DNA of 57,053 nucleotides from an uncultured Clostridia bacterium (GCA_934463165.1 CAKSJG010000018.1:1-57053), one strand, 5' to 3'. Positions 8,868 through 17,232 are shown, numbered from the stretch's first letter. Numbers and translations: made by a program. Notes: generated by a model from the letters alone, not told the origin.

Positions 8868-9290
8868 TTATTTTTTGCTCTTCTTTTCTTCTTTTGATTC
8901 CTCTTTAGCTTCGGCCTTAACCTCTGCCTTCGGAGTTTCCTTAGGTTCTTCGCCCGGCTTTGTAACTTCGCTTACAGCCCAGCGAGCTATTTTAACGGTA
9001 GATCTGTCTTCGGCGGTGCCCTTGCCTGTTTCTATAACAAGAGTATCGTCTTTTATAGATATAATTCTGCCGTGAATTCCGCCTATTGTAAGAATTCTGT
9101 CACCTACAATAAGCTGCGAAAGCATTTCCTGTTTTAATTTTTCTTTTTTCTTCTGAGGTCTTATCATAAGAAAATACATAACCGCAATGATAAGAACAAA
9201 CGGAAGAAACATGCTGATCATAGATGCGGCATCGGCCTGCTGTCCGCCCGCATTTCCCGCAGCATAAACGGTAGTGGAAAATATATCCAT
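8868..9290 (-). CDS. yajC: Preprotein translocase subunit YajC
   Basis: 140 aa. One membrane helix (about 23-42) ends in the family hallmark FLMIRPQKKK, followed by the conserved LIVGDRILTIGGIHGRIISI block and an acidic/lysine-rich tail (EAKEESKEEKKSKK). YajC associates with SecDF at the Sec translocon. The ATG at 9290 has AGGAGG 7 nt upstream; the frame opens further upstream but lacks a better start. It heads the gene series leading to secD and secF. Confidence 0.95.
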   Translation of the reverse strand: MDIFSTTVYAAGNAGGQQADAASMISMFLPFVLIIAVMYFLMIRPQKKKEKLKQEMLSQLIVGDRILTIGGIHGRIISIKDDTLVIETGKGTAEDRSTVKIARWAVSEVTKPGEEPKETPKAEVKAEAKEESKEEKKSKK

Positions 9291-9382
9291 TTTGTTACCT
9301 CCTAAAAATTTACTGTGCATTAAAATATTATACACCATAAAGAGTAAAAAAGCAATAGTTTTTTCTTTTATTTTGCGTTTTT

Positions 9383-10141
9383 TTAAAATATATGTCTGCC
9401 TGCGGCATATTTCATAACATTTTCAAAAAATTCACCTATATTTTCCCTTACGATAAGATCGGCTCTTTTGTCATAATCAGTCTCAGTTTTGTTTATTATT
9501 ATAAGATACTTTCCGCAAAAATATCTTACGAACGAAGCCGCAGGATACACCGCAAGCGACGTTCCGCCTACCATAAGCATTTCCGATTCGGATATAATGT
9601 CAACCGCCGCTTCCGCAACACCGTCATACAGCGGCTCACCGTAAAGCACCACTTTAGGTTTTACTATACCGGAGCAATGAGGGCATTTCGGGATGCCGCC
9701 TTTCTTTATTGCCTCCGTTGCCGCAAAGCCGTCCGCATCCGTTTTGCATTTGCTGCAATAAAATTTTTTGGCATTGCCGTGGAGCTCAATAACGTTTTTG
9801 CTGCCTGCCGCCTGATGAAGACCGTCTATATTCTGGGTAATTACCCCACTAAGTATTCCGCGCTCCTCAAGAGCCGCAAGTGCCTTGTGAGCGCCGTTGG
9901 GTTTTGCATCGGATATAAAATACTTTCTGTAAAAATCATAAAAGACATCGGGCTTTTCAAAAAAGAAATCTCTGCTGAGTATTTCCTCCGGAGGTATTCC
10001 ATATTCTTTAACCGTGCTGTATAAACCGTTTTCGCTTCTGTAATCCTTAACTCCGCTTTCGGTAGATACCCCCGCTCCGCCGAAAAAAGCAACGTTTTTG
10101 CACTCCCCTATCATATCTGCAACCGTTTTTACGTTATTCAT
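9383..10141 (-). CDS. cobB: NAD-dependent protein deacylase, Sir2 family
   Basis: 252 aa. The Rossmann-type NAD motif is FFGGAGVSTESGVKDYRS (about 19-36), a variant of the usual GAGIS..SGIPDFR. TQNIDGLH (about 101-108) and the catalytic His of IELHGN (about 120) are present, as is a four-Cys zinc site (FYCSKCK, then CPHCSG). A late GGTSLAVYPAA segment completes the cofactor pocket. Sirtuins remove acyl groups from lysine using NAD. The next gene downstream is yajC, 93 bp away, so the two may or may not share a transcript. Confidence 0.93.
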   Translation of the reverse strand: MNNVKTVADMIGECKNVAFFGGAGVSTESGVKDYRSENGLYSTVKEYGIPPEEILSRDFFFEKPDVFYDFYRKYFISDAKPNGAHKALAALEERGILSGVITQNIDGLHQAAGSKNVIELHGNAKKFYCSKCKTDADGFAATEAIKKGGIPKCPHCSGIVKPKVVLYGEPLYDGVAEAAVDIISESEMLMVGGTSLAVYPAASFVRYFCGKYLIIINKTETDYDKRADLIVRENIGEFFENVMKYAAGRHIF

Positions 10142-10272
10142 AATATTATATTTTCACCGTCCCGTATGATATATTTTGATATATTCATTTTATCACAAAC
10201 GTAAACGTGTGTAAAGTAAGAAATACATAATGTTTCAGTAAAATTCATGTCGTAATCATAACAAATCACCTT

Positions 10273-10380
10273 TTAATATGCTTTTCTTCCGTGAGGAATC
10301 TTAATGCAAAGAGCAAGAACAATACCCGTTATCGTTACAATCGGCAGCACAGCCGCTCCGAAATACGACAGATGCGGAAG
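10273..10380 (-). pseudogene. C-terminal remnant of a membrane protein
   Basis: Within the gene-free gap 10142-10539 the minus strand reads 35 codons ending HGRKAY-stop (LPHLSYFGAAVLPIVTITG, then an IVLALCIKIPHGRKAY tail). It is cut off upstream by TAG at 10383-10381 and has no start or ribosome site. The hydrophobic helix with a basic tail looks like the last helix of a lost transporter. Family not identifiable. Confidence 0.4.
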
Positions 10381-10477
10381 CTAGGAAAATACGGTTTTAT
10401 TCCGCCCGGTGCAGTCTATAAATGTATTTTTTGCAACAGATATAATATTGCTTGGATTTTTTTGATTAACTTCAAAA

Positions 10478-10513
10478 AAAAATCGAAACGCCGTATCGCA
10501 CGCTCCGATTTTT
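10478..10513 (-). terminator. Rho-independent terminator after the GH95 gene
   Basis: AAAAATCGAAACG (10478-10490) pairs with CGCTCCGATTTTT (10501-10513) with a few G-U pairs. On the minus strand the stem runs into nine T residues. It lies 26 bp past the stop of the 10540-12753 gene. Confidence 0.75.
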
Positions 10514-10539
10514 AATATGATATTTATCCGATGTTACGC

Positions 10540-12753
10540 TCAAAGTCCTTTCGTATCAAATGAAACAACTTCACCTTGTTCACCGCTGATTACTTTTTCA
10601 CTTCCGTTTATTATTGCCGTAAAGCTGCCTCCGAAACCGATTATCGCTTTTAAATCAGTCACTTTGCCGTCTTTCCATTCAAAAGAAACCGTATGCCCTC
10701 CCGGGAGCTTCAGACCGCAAATACGTCCGCTCCTCCATGCACGCGGCAGTGCATGGAGAAAATGTGCTTTCCCGTCAAAATATGAACAAAGTGCCTCCGC
10801 CACTGCCGAAACCATGCCGAAATTCCCGTCAATCTGAAAAATATCGGGTCCGACACCGGGATTTACGGGATCTGGATGGATGTCAAGAAGACTTTCCGTT
10901 GCAAAGTCATACAGCAGACATTCCGTTTGCTTATAAAACTGTTCGCCGTCTCCGATTCTTGCATACATGTTTGCGATCCATGCTCTGCTCCAACCCGTAT
11001 AACCGCTGTTGTGCGCCATTCTGTATTTAAAAGACTTAACCGCCGCATCATATGTCTCTCTGTTTTTTTCGGGAGTGAAAATATCCGACGGATACAGGCC
11101 GTAAAGATGAGAAAGGTGCTTGTGACCCGGCTGTTCTTCAATAAATTCTTCGTTCCATTCAAGAAGTCTTCCGTCGCTGCCTGTTCTAAAAGGAGGAAGC
11201 TTTCTTCTGAGTTCTCTCCACTTTTTAGCACGATTTTCATCAATTCCCAGAATTTCTGCGGATTTTGCAGCATACCCGAATGCGTCATATGCAAGCTGAA
11301 CATCGATTGCGCTTGATGAGCATATACCCACAGTCACCACACTGCCAGCGCCGTGAAAGCGATTTTCAGGAGACTGACTCGGCATAATCTGCATGACACC
11401 GTCTTCATCCTCTTCGAAATAATCCTCATAAAACAAAGCAACCTCCCTGAAAAATTTATATGCCTTTTTTTCCAGATATTCCCTGTCACCGGTATATATA
11501 TAATGCTTCCACAGTGTCTGTGCCATCCATGCCGCGGCACCCGGCCATACAGTATACCCGAAGGCTTCGGGCGTGCATTTTCCCCAAACATCGGTTGAAA
11601 TCGGAAGCCAGATACCGCGGCAGCCGTAAAGCTTTTTTGCGGCTTCTCTTCCGCTGTCAATAAGTTCAAGCAAAAAGTCTGTCAGCGCTTCGGCAAATTC
11701 CGAAAGATCAGCCCCCTCTATCATCCACTCATTCATTTGCAGGTTTATGTCAAAATGATAGTCGCATCCCCACGGCGGGTCAATTTCTCCGTTCCATTTT
11801 CCCTGCAGATTCGGCGGCAGCTTGCCCGATATACATGAAGAAATCATCAGGTATCTTCCGTAATGAAAAAACAATTCCTGCAATTTTACGTCACTTTCGC
11901 CCTGCCTTATTCTCCGTATTCGTTCATCTGTGCAGATATGCGGTTCGTCTGCGTCAATTTCAAAGCTCATTCTGTGCATATATGACGCAAATTTTTTAGA
12001 ATGATTCAAATAAAGTTTTTCAAAATCCAAATCGTTTTCTCTTTTGTCGTTATCCGACAGGACTATATTCGTGCTGCAAATAACCTCTTTTGCATTTTTT
12101 ATATAAATTCCGTCACTCAAAACCTTTGTGCAGCCGTCTGTTTTTATACTTATTATAACTTCAAAGCATATTCCGCATATAAAGCTGCAAAAAAATGTTA
12201 TTTTATTATCCCCGTATACGGTATTGTATTTTGCTTCCGGGTCATCACAGCGTCGAAATGAAAGCTTACCGTCAAATCCGTTTTCGTTTTTCCACGCGGT
12301 CATAATCTGACCGTCATTGCAGTCGCAGAAAAATTCTCCCCTCACCGCGTAGGCTCGCTCTGCCGTAATCAGTCCGTTTTCAATATCAAGCATGCATGAG
12401 CAATCTTTTGTGATTTCGGAAAATTCAAAAACTATATCTCCGGCAGGCTGAAAGCTGTCTATTCCGCCTTCCGAAATTCCGCTGTCACCGTTATAACCTC
12501 CGAAGAAAAGATTGGCAAAAACGGTTGCGCGGAAATAATCTCTGTTTTTAAGCAAATCTCTCAGCTGCGGCAATTTATCCGCCGCATATTCGCATGTTCT
12601 GTTTCTGTGTTTCCCTCTCCACAAATATTCATTATTTAAAGAAAGAATATCCCTGCCGCCGTCTCCCCAATACATTGCCGCAAGTCTTCCGTTTCCTATC
12701 GGAAGACCGTTAATCCATTTGTCGGGAATTTTATTATATCTTATACAATACAT
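10540..12753 (-). CDS. Glycoside hydrolase family 95-type protein (alpha-L-fucosidase or L-galactosidase-like)
   Basis: 737 aa. Typical GH95 landmarks are, in order, GLPIGNGRLAAMYWGD (about 16-31), LSLNNEYLWRG, SFQPAGDIVFEF, LPPNLQGKWNGEIDPPWG (about 305-322), FDINLQMNEWMIEGADLSE (about 330), GHKHLSHLYGLYPSD (about 541-556), GWSRAWIANMYARIGDG, FQIDGNFGMVSAVAEAL (about 640) and LPRAWRSGRICGLKLPGG. The family's inverting alpha-L-fucosidases release terminal fucose. The Asn-x-Asn motif of characterised enzymes appears here as Asp-Ile-Asn, so substrate or activity may differ. No signal peptide is seen, so it is likely cytosolic. Single gene with its own promoter and terminator. Confidence 0.9.
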   Translation of the reverse strand: MYCIRYNKIPDKWINGLPIGNGRLAAMYWGDGGRDILSLNNEYLWRGKHRNRTCEYAADKLPQLRDLLKNRDYFRATVFANLFFGGYNGDSGISEGGIDSFQPAGDIVFEFSEITKDCSCMLDIENGLITAERAYAVRGEFFCDCNDGQIMTAWKNENGFDGKLSFRRCDDPEAKYNTVYGDNKITFFCSFICGICFEVIISIKTDGCTKVLSDGIYIKNAKEVICSTNIVLSDNDKRENDLDFEKLYLNHSKKFASYMHRMSFEIDADEPHICTDERIRRIRQGESDVKLQELFFHYGRYLMISSCISGKLPPNLQGKWNGEIDPPWGCDYHFDINLQMNEWMIEGADLSEFAEALTDFLLELIDSGREAAKKLYGCRGIWLPISTDVWGKCTPEAFGYTVWPGAAAWMAQTLWKHYIYTGDREYLEKKAYKFFREVALFYEDYFEEDEDGVMQIMPSQSPENRFHGAGSVVTVGICSSSAIDVQLAYDAFGYAAKSAEILGIDENRAKKWRELRRKLPPFRTGSDGRLLEWNEEFIEEQPGHKHLSHLYGLYPSDIFTPEKNRETYDAAVKSFKYRMAHNSGYTGWSRAWIANMYARIGDGEQFYKQTECLLYDFATESLLDIHPDPVNPGVGPDIFQIDGNFGMVSAVAEALCSYFDGKAHFLHALPRAWRSGRICGLKLPGGHTVSFEWKDGKVTDLKAIIGFGGSFTAIINGSEKVISGEQGEVVSFDTKGL

Positions 12754-12791
12754 AGCCTTATCCTCTGCTCCTTTGCGTTTCGGTTAAGTGT

Positions 12792-12820
12792 AGTATATCA
12801 GCAAAAACAGGCAATTTCAA
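12792..12820 (-). promoter_or_regulatory. Sigma-A promoter for the GH95 gene
   Basis: Minus strand TTGAAA (12820-12815), 17 nt, TATACT (12797-12792), about 35 nt upstream of the ATG. No operator-like palindrome is obvious next to it. Confidence 0.6.
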
Positions 12821-12890
12821 TCAGATTGTTGCTTAAAGCTTTCATATTATTGTCAACGGAATTTTAAGTTGAATAAACATATAAAAATAA

Positions 12891-12912
12891 CGCGGCAGAA
12901 TAAATCGCCGCG
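12891..12912 (-). terminator. Rho-independent terminator of the amino-acid ABC operon
   Basis: CGCGGC (12891-12896) pairs with GCCGCG (12907-12912), followed on the minus strand by TTATTTTTA. It lies 38 bp after the ATPase stop. Confidence 0.7.
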
Positions 12913-12949
12913 CCGTAAAAATCGATTTTGATTTGAATTTTTTAATATA

Positions 12950-13687
12950 TCACAGCACACAGCTGAGAAAATTTTTCGTTCTTTCGTTTTTTGGATTTCC
13001 GAATACTTCTTCAGGAGTTCCCTCCTCCATAATATATCCGTCATCCATAAACAGAACTCTGTCGGCAACCTCACGGGCAAAGCCCATTTCATGAGTGACA
13101 ATAACCATTGTCATGCCGTCTCTTGCAAGATCTTTCATAACATTAAGAACTTCACCGACCATTTCGGGGTCAAGTGCGGAAGTCGGCTCGTCAAAAAGCA
13201 TGACATCGGGATGCATACACAGCGCTCTCGCAATGGCAACACGCTGCTTCTGACCGCCTGATAACTGAGACGGATATGCATCCGACTTATCTTCAAGGCC
13301 AACCTTTTTAAGCATCTTAAGAGCAGTTTCTTTTGCCTCTTCTTTAGTTGCCTTTTTCAGATCAACCGGTGCAAGCATGAGATTTCCCAAAACACTGTAA
13401 TTATTAAAAAGATTAAAGTGCTGAAATACCATACCGATGTTCTCACGAACCTTGTTAATATTTGTTTTTTTGTCTGAAATATTATACCCGTCAACCGTGA
13501 TATTGCCCGAGGTAATATCCTCCAGACGGTTTATGCACCTTAAAAATGTTGACTTACCGCTTCCCGAAGGACCGATAACACAAACAACTTCTCCCTCAAA
13601 AATATCATTGGAGATATCCTTAAGAACTTTCAGGTGACCGAAGCTTTTTGAAAGATGAGAAATACTGATTTTAATATTATCTGCCAC
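12950..13687 (-). CDS. Polar amino-acid ABC transporter, ATP-binding protein
   Basis: 245 aa, full length for GlnQ/ArtM-type ATPases. Walker A GPSGSGKST (39-47), Q-loop FQHFNLF, signature LSGGQKQRVAIARAL, Walker B VMLFDEPTSALD and switch His in VTHEMGFA are all intact. It powers import with the permease and lipoprotein encoded just upstream. It starts at GTG 13687, inside the permease gene (11-bp overlap), with AGGAGG 7 nt upstream, pointing to translational coupling. Substrate is probably a polar amino acid but cannot be fixed from sequence. Confidence 0.95.
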   Translation of the reverse strand: MADNIKISISHLSKSFGHLKVLKDISNDIFEGEVVCVIGPSGSGKSTFLRCINRLEDITSGNITVDGYNISDKKTNINKVRENIGMVFQHFNLFNNYSVLGNLMLAPVDLKKATKEEAKETALKMLKKVGLEDKSDAYPSQLSGGQKQRVAIARALCMHPDVMLFDEPTSALDPEMVGEVLNVMKDLARDGMTMVIVTHEMGFAREVADRVLFMDDGYIMEEGTPEEVFGNPKNERTKNFLSCVL

Positions 13688-14351
13688 GGTTAAGCCTCCT
13701 CTCCAATGACTTTGCCAAAATGGACAAAAGTGTTATAACAACAAGATACATAACGGCTACGATAGCCCATACCTGGAAGGACTTGAATGTTATTGCAATA
13801 ACATTCTGAGCTTTGTTAACAAGCTCGGGGAATCCGATAACCGAAAGTATCGATGTATCTTTTAATGTTATGATAAACTGGTTCACAATGCTCGGAATCA
13901 TATTCTTGATTGCCTGAGGGAGCACAACCCTGTACATAGAGCGGCAGTATGTAAGGCCAAGACTTCTTGCAGCCTCCATCTGTCCTTTATCGATAGACTG
14001 AATACCTGCACGGATAATCTCAGCCATATATGCACCGCAGTTAAGAGCAAGACAAACCGTACCCGCTTCAAGAGATGAAAGAGTGAAGTTAATACCCGAA
14101 AGCTTTAAGCCGTAAGGCAATCCCAGATAAACAAAGAATGCCAAAACAATCATAGGCACACCTCTTATGAGGTTAACATATATAATAGAAATTATGTTAC
14201 ATACTTTACTGCGTACAACGCTGAGCATACCAAAAAATATACCGAGAATACATCCGAATGCAAGACCAAGCAACGACAACAGAAGCGTCTGTCCCATGGC
14301 CGTAATCATCAGCGAACCGTATGTATCAATTATAAATCGCATAGATTTCAC
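13677..14351 (-). CDS. Polar amino-acid ABC transporter, permease
   Basis: 224 aa with about five membrane helices of the HisM/GlnP type. The cytoplasmic EAA loop reads EAARSLGLTYCRSMYRVVLP. The N-terminal part GQTLLLSLLGLAFG is also characteristic. The start is either the GTG at 14351 or the ATG at 14342; AAAGG lies just upstream of the GTG. It overlaps the ATPase gene. A hairpin separates it from the lipoprotein gene, which would favour higher lipoprotein output. Confidence 0.93.
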   Translation of the reverse strand: MKSMRFIIDTYGSLMITAMGQTLLLSLLGLAFGCILGIFFGMLSVVRSKVCNIISIIYVNLIRGVPMIVLAFFVYLGLPYGLKLSGINFTLSSLEAGTVCLALNCGAYMAEIIRAGIQSIDKGQMEAARSLGLTYCRSMYRVVLPQAIKNMIPSIVNQFIITLKDTSILSVIGFPELVNKAQNVIAITFKSFQVWAIVAVMYLVVITLLSILAKSLERRLNRGR

Positions 14352-14385
14352 AAAGCCTTTCCGCCCATCATAAAGATATAAAACA

Positions 14386-14408
14386 ACCTTACCATGGGCA
14401 GATAAGGT
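14386..14408 (-). terminator. Possible attenuating hairpin between lipoprotein and permease genes
   Basis: ACCTTA (14386-14391) pairs with TAAGGT (14403-14408); the minus strand continues TGTTTTATA. The stem is weak, so partial termination or mRNA protection of the upstream gene is more likely than a full stop. Confidence 0.35.
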
Positions 14409-14425
14409 GCATTTAATTTTAATTA

Positions 14426-15211
14426 TCAGCCAAGATATTTATTGATAATCTTGTCATATTCGCCGCTTTCTTTAATATTTTTAAGACCTTTATTGAAAGA
14501 ATCAATAAGATCCTGATTGTCACTGTTGAATATAGCAAAACCGTACTGAGCCGGGTCATTTTCCGTACCGTCAACATATTTCATGTCAAGCTCACCGGTT
14601 TTGATGCTGTATTTTAAAATGGGAGTATCATCAAAGCAAGCCTGAACCTGTCCGCCGATAACAGCCTGATACATATCCGGCGAAGTCGATACGGTAACAA
14701 CTTCAAAACCGTACTTATCTTTAATGCTTTCGGCATACTGGTTACTCATGGTACCGTTTTTAACGGCAACTTTTTTGCCTTTAAGATCTTCAAATCCTTT
14801 GATATCGGAATCCTTTGCAACAGCCATACCCTGTGTTGCATCATAATAACCGTCGGAGAAAATCCAACCGGATGCTTTTCTTTCATCAGTAATCGAAGCG
14901 CCGGCTATCATACCGTCTGCCTGTCCTGCCTGACAAGCGGCAATTGCTGCATCCCAGCCGATATACTGAAGGTCATATTCAAATCCCTGATCCTCTGCAA
15001 CAGCTGCAAGAATATCCATATCGATACCGACAATATTGCCGTCCGCATCCTGAAATTCAAAAGGACTGAAGCCCTTATCCGTTGCAATTACATATTTCTT
15101 TGCATTCTCATTCGAACCTGCTTTTTTATCAGCAACTTCCCCCTTGTTTCCGCATGCCGCAAAGCTTAAGAGCATTGCAAAAGCACAAACCAAACCAATA
15201 ATTTTTTTCAT
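14426..15211 (-). CDS. Amino-acid ABC transporter, substrate-binding lipoprotein
   Basis: 261 aa. A lipoprotein signal peptide ends LLSFAAC-GNKG, with the acylated Cys at residue 24. The mature part is a family 3 solute-binding protein: GFSPFEFQDADGNIVGIDMD, ADGMIAGASITDERK, GKKVAVKNGTMSNQYAE and AQYGFAIFNSDNQDL are typical. It captures the substrate outside the membrane for the permease/ATPase pair. The ATG at 15211 has GGAGG 8 nt upstream; a TTG in the same frame further up overlaps that site and is rejected. First gene of the operon. Confidence 0.95.
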   Translation of the reverse strand: MKKIIGLVCAFAMLLSFAACGNKGEVADKKAGSNENAKKYVIATDKGFSPFEFQDADGNIVGIDMDILAAVAEDQGFEYDLQYIGWDAAIAACQAGQADGMIAGASITDERKASGWIFSDGYYDATQGMAVAKDSDIKGFEDLKGKKVAVKNGTMSNQYAESIKDKYGFEVVTVSTSPDMYQAVIGGQVQACFDDTPILKYSIKTGELDMKYVDGTENDPAQYGFAIFNSDNQDLIDSFNKGLKNIKESGEYDKIINKYLG

Positions 15212-15245
15212 GGCATAAACCTCCAATTAAAATATAATATCTTAT

Positions 15246-15274
15246 ATTATACCATTAACGGAACATTTTGTCAA
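15246..15274 (-). promoter_or_regulatory. Sigma-A promoter of the amino-acid ABC operon
   Basis: Minus strand TTGACA (15274-15269), exactly 17 nt, TATAAT (15251-15246) with an extended TGG before the -10. It is near consensus and lies 35 nt upstream of the lipoprotein start. Confidence 0.8.
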
Positions 15275-15334
15275 TTATGATAAATTATAAACTTACCATT
15301 CTAAAAAAATATTGCAATTCAGAGGAAAATGTGA

Positions 15335-15430
15335 TATTATAATTTTGCCAAGCTAATTGAATATTTTGATGAGGACTTTCCTTTTGAATTTTCTTATCTT
15401 GAAGCAGACGAAACGGAGGAACAAATATGA
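15335..15430 (+). pseudogene. C-terminal gene fragment
   Basis: An open stretch of 31 codons ending FSYLEADETEEQI-stop has no start codon or ribosome site. It overlaps the next small gene by 4 nt (ATGA), an arrangement typical of intact operons, so it is probably the surviving tail of a deleted upstream gene. Confidence 0.4.
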
Positions 15431-15600
15431 AAGTCAGATATATTGGTAAAACCGACCCTGTATGCATGATACATGGTAAAGAGTATGAGTGCATAGGCGA
15501 AGAATATGACTCTTACAGAATAATAGATGAAGAGGGTATTGATGAAAATCAGGAAATTCAAGGTTATTTATATCCAAAAAGGTTTTTTGAAAAGGTATAA
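15427..15600 (+). CDS. Small hypothetical protein (57 aa)
   Basis: Starts at ATG 15427 with ACGGAGGAAC 6 nt upstream and ends FFEKV-stop. Sequence MKVRYIGKTDPVCMIHGKEY, then a GYLYPKRFF end, resembles a widespread group of tiny Firmicutes proteins of unknown role often found in phage or immunity gene clusters. It overlaps the fragment before it by 4 nt. Likely translated, but now orphaned from its former operon. Confidence 0.6.
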   Translation: MKVRYIGKTDPVCMIHGKEYECIGEEYDSYRIIDEEGIDENQEIQGYLYPKRFFEKV

Positions 15601-15666
15601 TGATAAATAAATCATATGAGCTATGGCATAAAATGTGCCGCAACAGAAATTTAGGAGGTAAAGTAA

Positions 15667-15780
15667 ATGCCGAATGTTAACGGATACATGGAACTCTCGG
15701 AGTTGACATTGAAATCGAAAATATTATTTAAAATTAAGTGTTTTTCCGCAAATAAAAAATTGGAATGCATTGTTTTATAG
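15667..15780 (+). pseudogene. Fragment resembling the start of the phage gene at 25620
   Basis: ATG 15667 has a strong TAGGAGGTAAAGTAA leader. The first codons read MPNVNGYMELSEL, against MSKANEYMELSEF at 25620, and the DNA around ATGGAACTCTCGGAGTT is identical. After that the frame diverges into 24 unrelated codons and stops. It looks like a relic of an earlier related prophage lying outside the present one. Confidence 0.55.
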
Positions 15781-15887
15781 GGTGGAGACTCTAAAAAAGC
15801 TTGATATTTTTTATAGCAAGACTCGAAAGAGAAAGAATGAGTGAAAGGGAAAGAATATCATAACGTTTCATGTCTGCCGGATACAAA

Positions 15888-16070
15888 TTATAATGTATAT
15901 GTTATTTTATCCGGATTATTTAAGTCAATTAATTCCGGAACTGCAAAGCGTATTCTTCCCAAAAGCGCACCAAAAGAGCCCGATTCCAAAACAAGACCCG
16001 GAATATCTTCACTTGTTGCAATCCATACATCTGCATCGTTGTCCCATGTTATATTAATAATATATTCCAT
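15888..16070 (-). CDS. DUF1902 (HicB-like antitoxin) protein, truncated copy
   Basis: 60 aa, MEYIINITWDNDADVWIATS and so on, matching the DUF1902 family, whose members resemble HicB antitoxins. It is closely related in DNA and protein to the copy at 19313-19531. Relative to that copy a TCA serine codon has become TAA, removing the last 12 or so residues, and no hicA follows. The ATG at 16070 has AAAGGA 8 nt upstream; an ATG at 16079 lies too close to that site. Possibly still folded, but without its toxin partner. Confidence 0.7.
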   Translation of the reverse strand: MEYIINITWDNDADVWIATSEDIPGLVLESGSFGALLGRIRFAVPELIDLNNPDKITYTL

Positions 16071-16155
16071 GGATACCATCCTTTCACAACCATATTATTT
16101 CAATTGCTGTAATATTTATTGTAATCAAAAATTGTATATTTACAATGCTTTCAAA

Positions 16156-16665
16156 TTACATAGGTATACTCTGTTCATAGAGAATGTCCGGGCAGATATC
16201 TATATCATCATTCCAATATACGCACATATTATCAGCTTTCACTAATTTAAAAAATTCGATATTTTTGAGCGGTGCATACATTGGATAATTAAATAAGATT
16301 TTAGCATCGAATTTCTTTTTTTCTCCGTTATTAAAAGTCAACAACAATTCAAAATTATCTGTAGGTTCAACTTGTTTCACTCTGGGGCTGAGCGGAGCTC
16401 CCTTTATTATATCGCACATATTAAAATCTTGTTTAATTTGTGCATCATCTGTATAAGTGATTTCCGCAATTCCGACAACAAAATTTTTAATCCCATTTAT
16501 GAGTTCTCGTATTCGGACCGCCACCTCAAAACTATAAGATTTTTCTCCACACTGTCTGCATACTTGTGCCGGAACATTTCTTATAATTATAATACGCTTT
16601 CCTAAATCTTCAATATAATTTGTGTATTCATTTTTCAGATCTGATTTACAAAATAAGCATTTCAT
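16156..16665 (-). CDS. YgiT-type zinc finger fused to a DUF2442 domain
   Basis: 169 aa. The N-terminal third has the YgiT/MqsA-like zinc site CLFCKSDL...CRQCGEKSYSFEV (Cys pairs near residues 3/6 and 37/40). The C-terminal part (about 90-165) has the DUF2442 pattern FELLLTFNNGEKKKFDAK and IEFFKLVKADNMCVYWNDDIDI. YgiT-like zinc domains occur as antitoxins, and DUF2442 proteins often sit in toxin-antitoxin-like pairs. Its start follows the stop of the DUF2442 gene upstream by 1 nt, so the two are coupled. A shortened relative is at 19659-19886. Confidence 0.75.
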   Translation of the reverse strand: MKCLFCKSDLKNEYTNYIEDLGKRIIIIRNVPAQVCRQCGEKSYSFEVAVRIRELINGIKNFVVGIAEITYTDDAQIKQDFNMCDIIKGAPLSPRVKQVEPTDNFELLLTFNNGEKKKFDAKILFNYPMYAPLKNIEFFKLVKADNMCVYWNDDIDICPDILYEQSIPM

Positions 16666-16666
16666 A

Positions 16667-16939
16667 TCAATTAATTCCGGAATTATATGTTAACTCCGTT
16701 CCGCCCTCCCATAGTTCAACTTCCGAAATATCAATATCACTATCCCAAGAAATTGCACAACCACCGCAGTCAATTTTTACGTTTTTGAAAAAAACTTCAT
16801 CTTTCAATTTACTATATATATGGCACTGTGGCAACAATTGTTTCACATCGTATCTTTTCGTTATACCGTTTTCAAATCTTACTATCAAATTCATATTTTT
16901 ATCGGGAATAACACCGGTTATTTTAATTGATAAACCCAT
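16667..16939 (-). CDS. DUF2442 domain protein
   Basis: 90 aa covering a whole DUF2442 domain: KNMNLIVRFENGITKRYDVK, then FFKNVKIDCGGCAISWDSDI and an ELWEGG end. Function of the family is not established; members commonly pair with DUF4160 or YgiT-type proteins. The ATG at 16939 has AAAGGAG 8 nt upstream. It leads a three-gene minus-strand series (DUF2442, YgiT-DUF2442, DUF1902). Confidence 0.75.
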   Translation of the reverse strand: MGLSIKITGVIPDKNMNLIVRFENGITKRYDVKQLLPQCHIYSKLKDEVFFKNVKIDCGGCAISWDSDIDISEVELWEGGTELTYNSGIN

Positions 16940-17084
16940 ATGAATTCTCCTTTCATTACCTTACATAAACGAAAGCAATCTTTTTGTCCTCTCCTGCTTA
17001 CCTGAAATTTGTGCTTTCTAAATTCAAGGATATAATGTAACCTATTAAAGACAACACGATTGTAATTGGAAATAAGGGCATATA

Positions 17085-17113
17085 TTGACAAAATACAATA
17101 TTGATGTTAAAAT
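17085..17113 (+). promoter_or_regulatory. Promoter of the toxin mRNA (host copy)
   Basis: TTGACA (17085-17090), 17-nt spacer, TAAAAT (17108-17113). Predicted start near 17120, at the head of AGCACAAGAGACGG. Confidence 0.8.
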
Positions 17114-17143
17114 AGTTAAAGCACAAGAGACGGTACGGTTGTT

Positions 17144-17158
17144 CCCCTTACAAAGGGG
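17144..17158 (+). promoter_or_regulatory. Hairpin masking the toxin ribosome site (host copy)
   Basis: CCCCTT (17144-17149) pairs with AAGGGG (17153-17158) across a 3-nt loop. The right arm is the ribosome site of the ATG at 17167 (7-nt spacing). GGGGGCGGT (17155-17163) can also pair, with G-U pairs, to GTCGTTCCC of the opposing RNA (minus strand 17305-17297). Confidence 0.6.
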
Positions 17159-17166
17159 GCGGTATA

Positions 17167-17229
17167 ATGGAATACATAGCAATTATTGTTATATTTTCTT
17201 TTTATATTGTTCTTTTGATTAAAAAATAG
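17167..17229 (+). CDS. Candidate type I toxin peptide, 20 aa (host copy)
   Basis: Encodes MEYIAIIVIFSFYIVLLIKK, one membrane-spanning helix with a short basic end. A strong ribosome site AAAGGGGGC precedes the ATG. Tiny hydrophobic peptides under an opposing antisense RNA are the hallmark of type I toxins such as Fst, Ldr or TxpA, which insert into the inner face of the membrane. The coding bases are identical in the prophage copy, whereas flanking non-coding bases differ, which suggests selection on the peptide. No family match can be claimed from so short a sequence. Confidence 0.7.
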   Translation: MEYIAIIVIFSFYIVLLIKK

Positions 17230-17232
17230 CAA

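Noticed and set aside
14386..14408. Full terminator splitting the ABC operon
   Set aside because: The stem is only 6 bp with a poor T-tract, and the downstream genes are needed for a working transporter.
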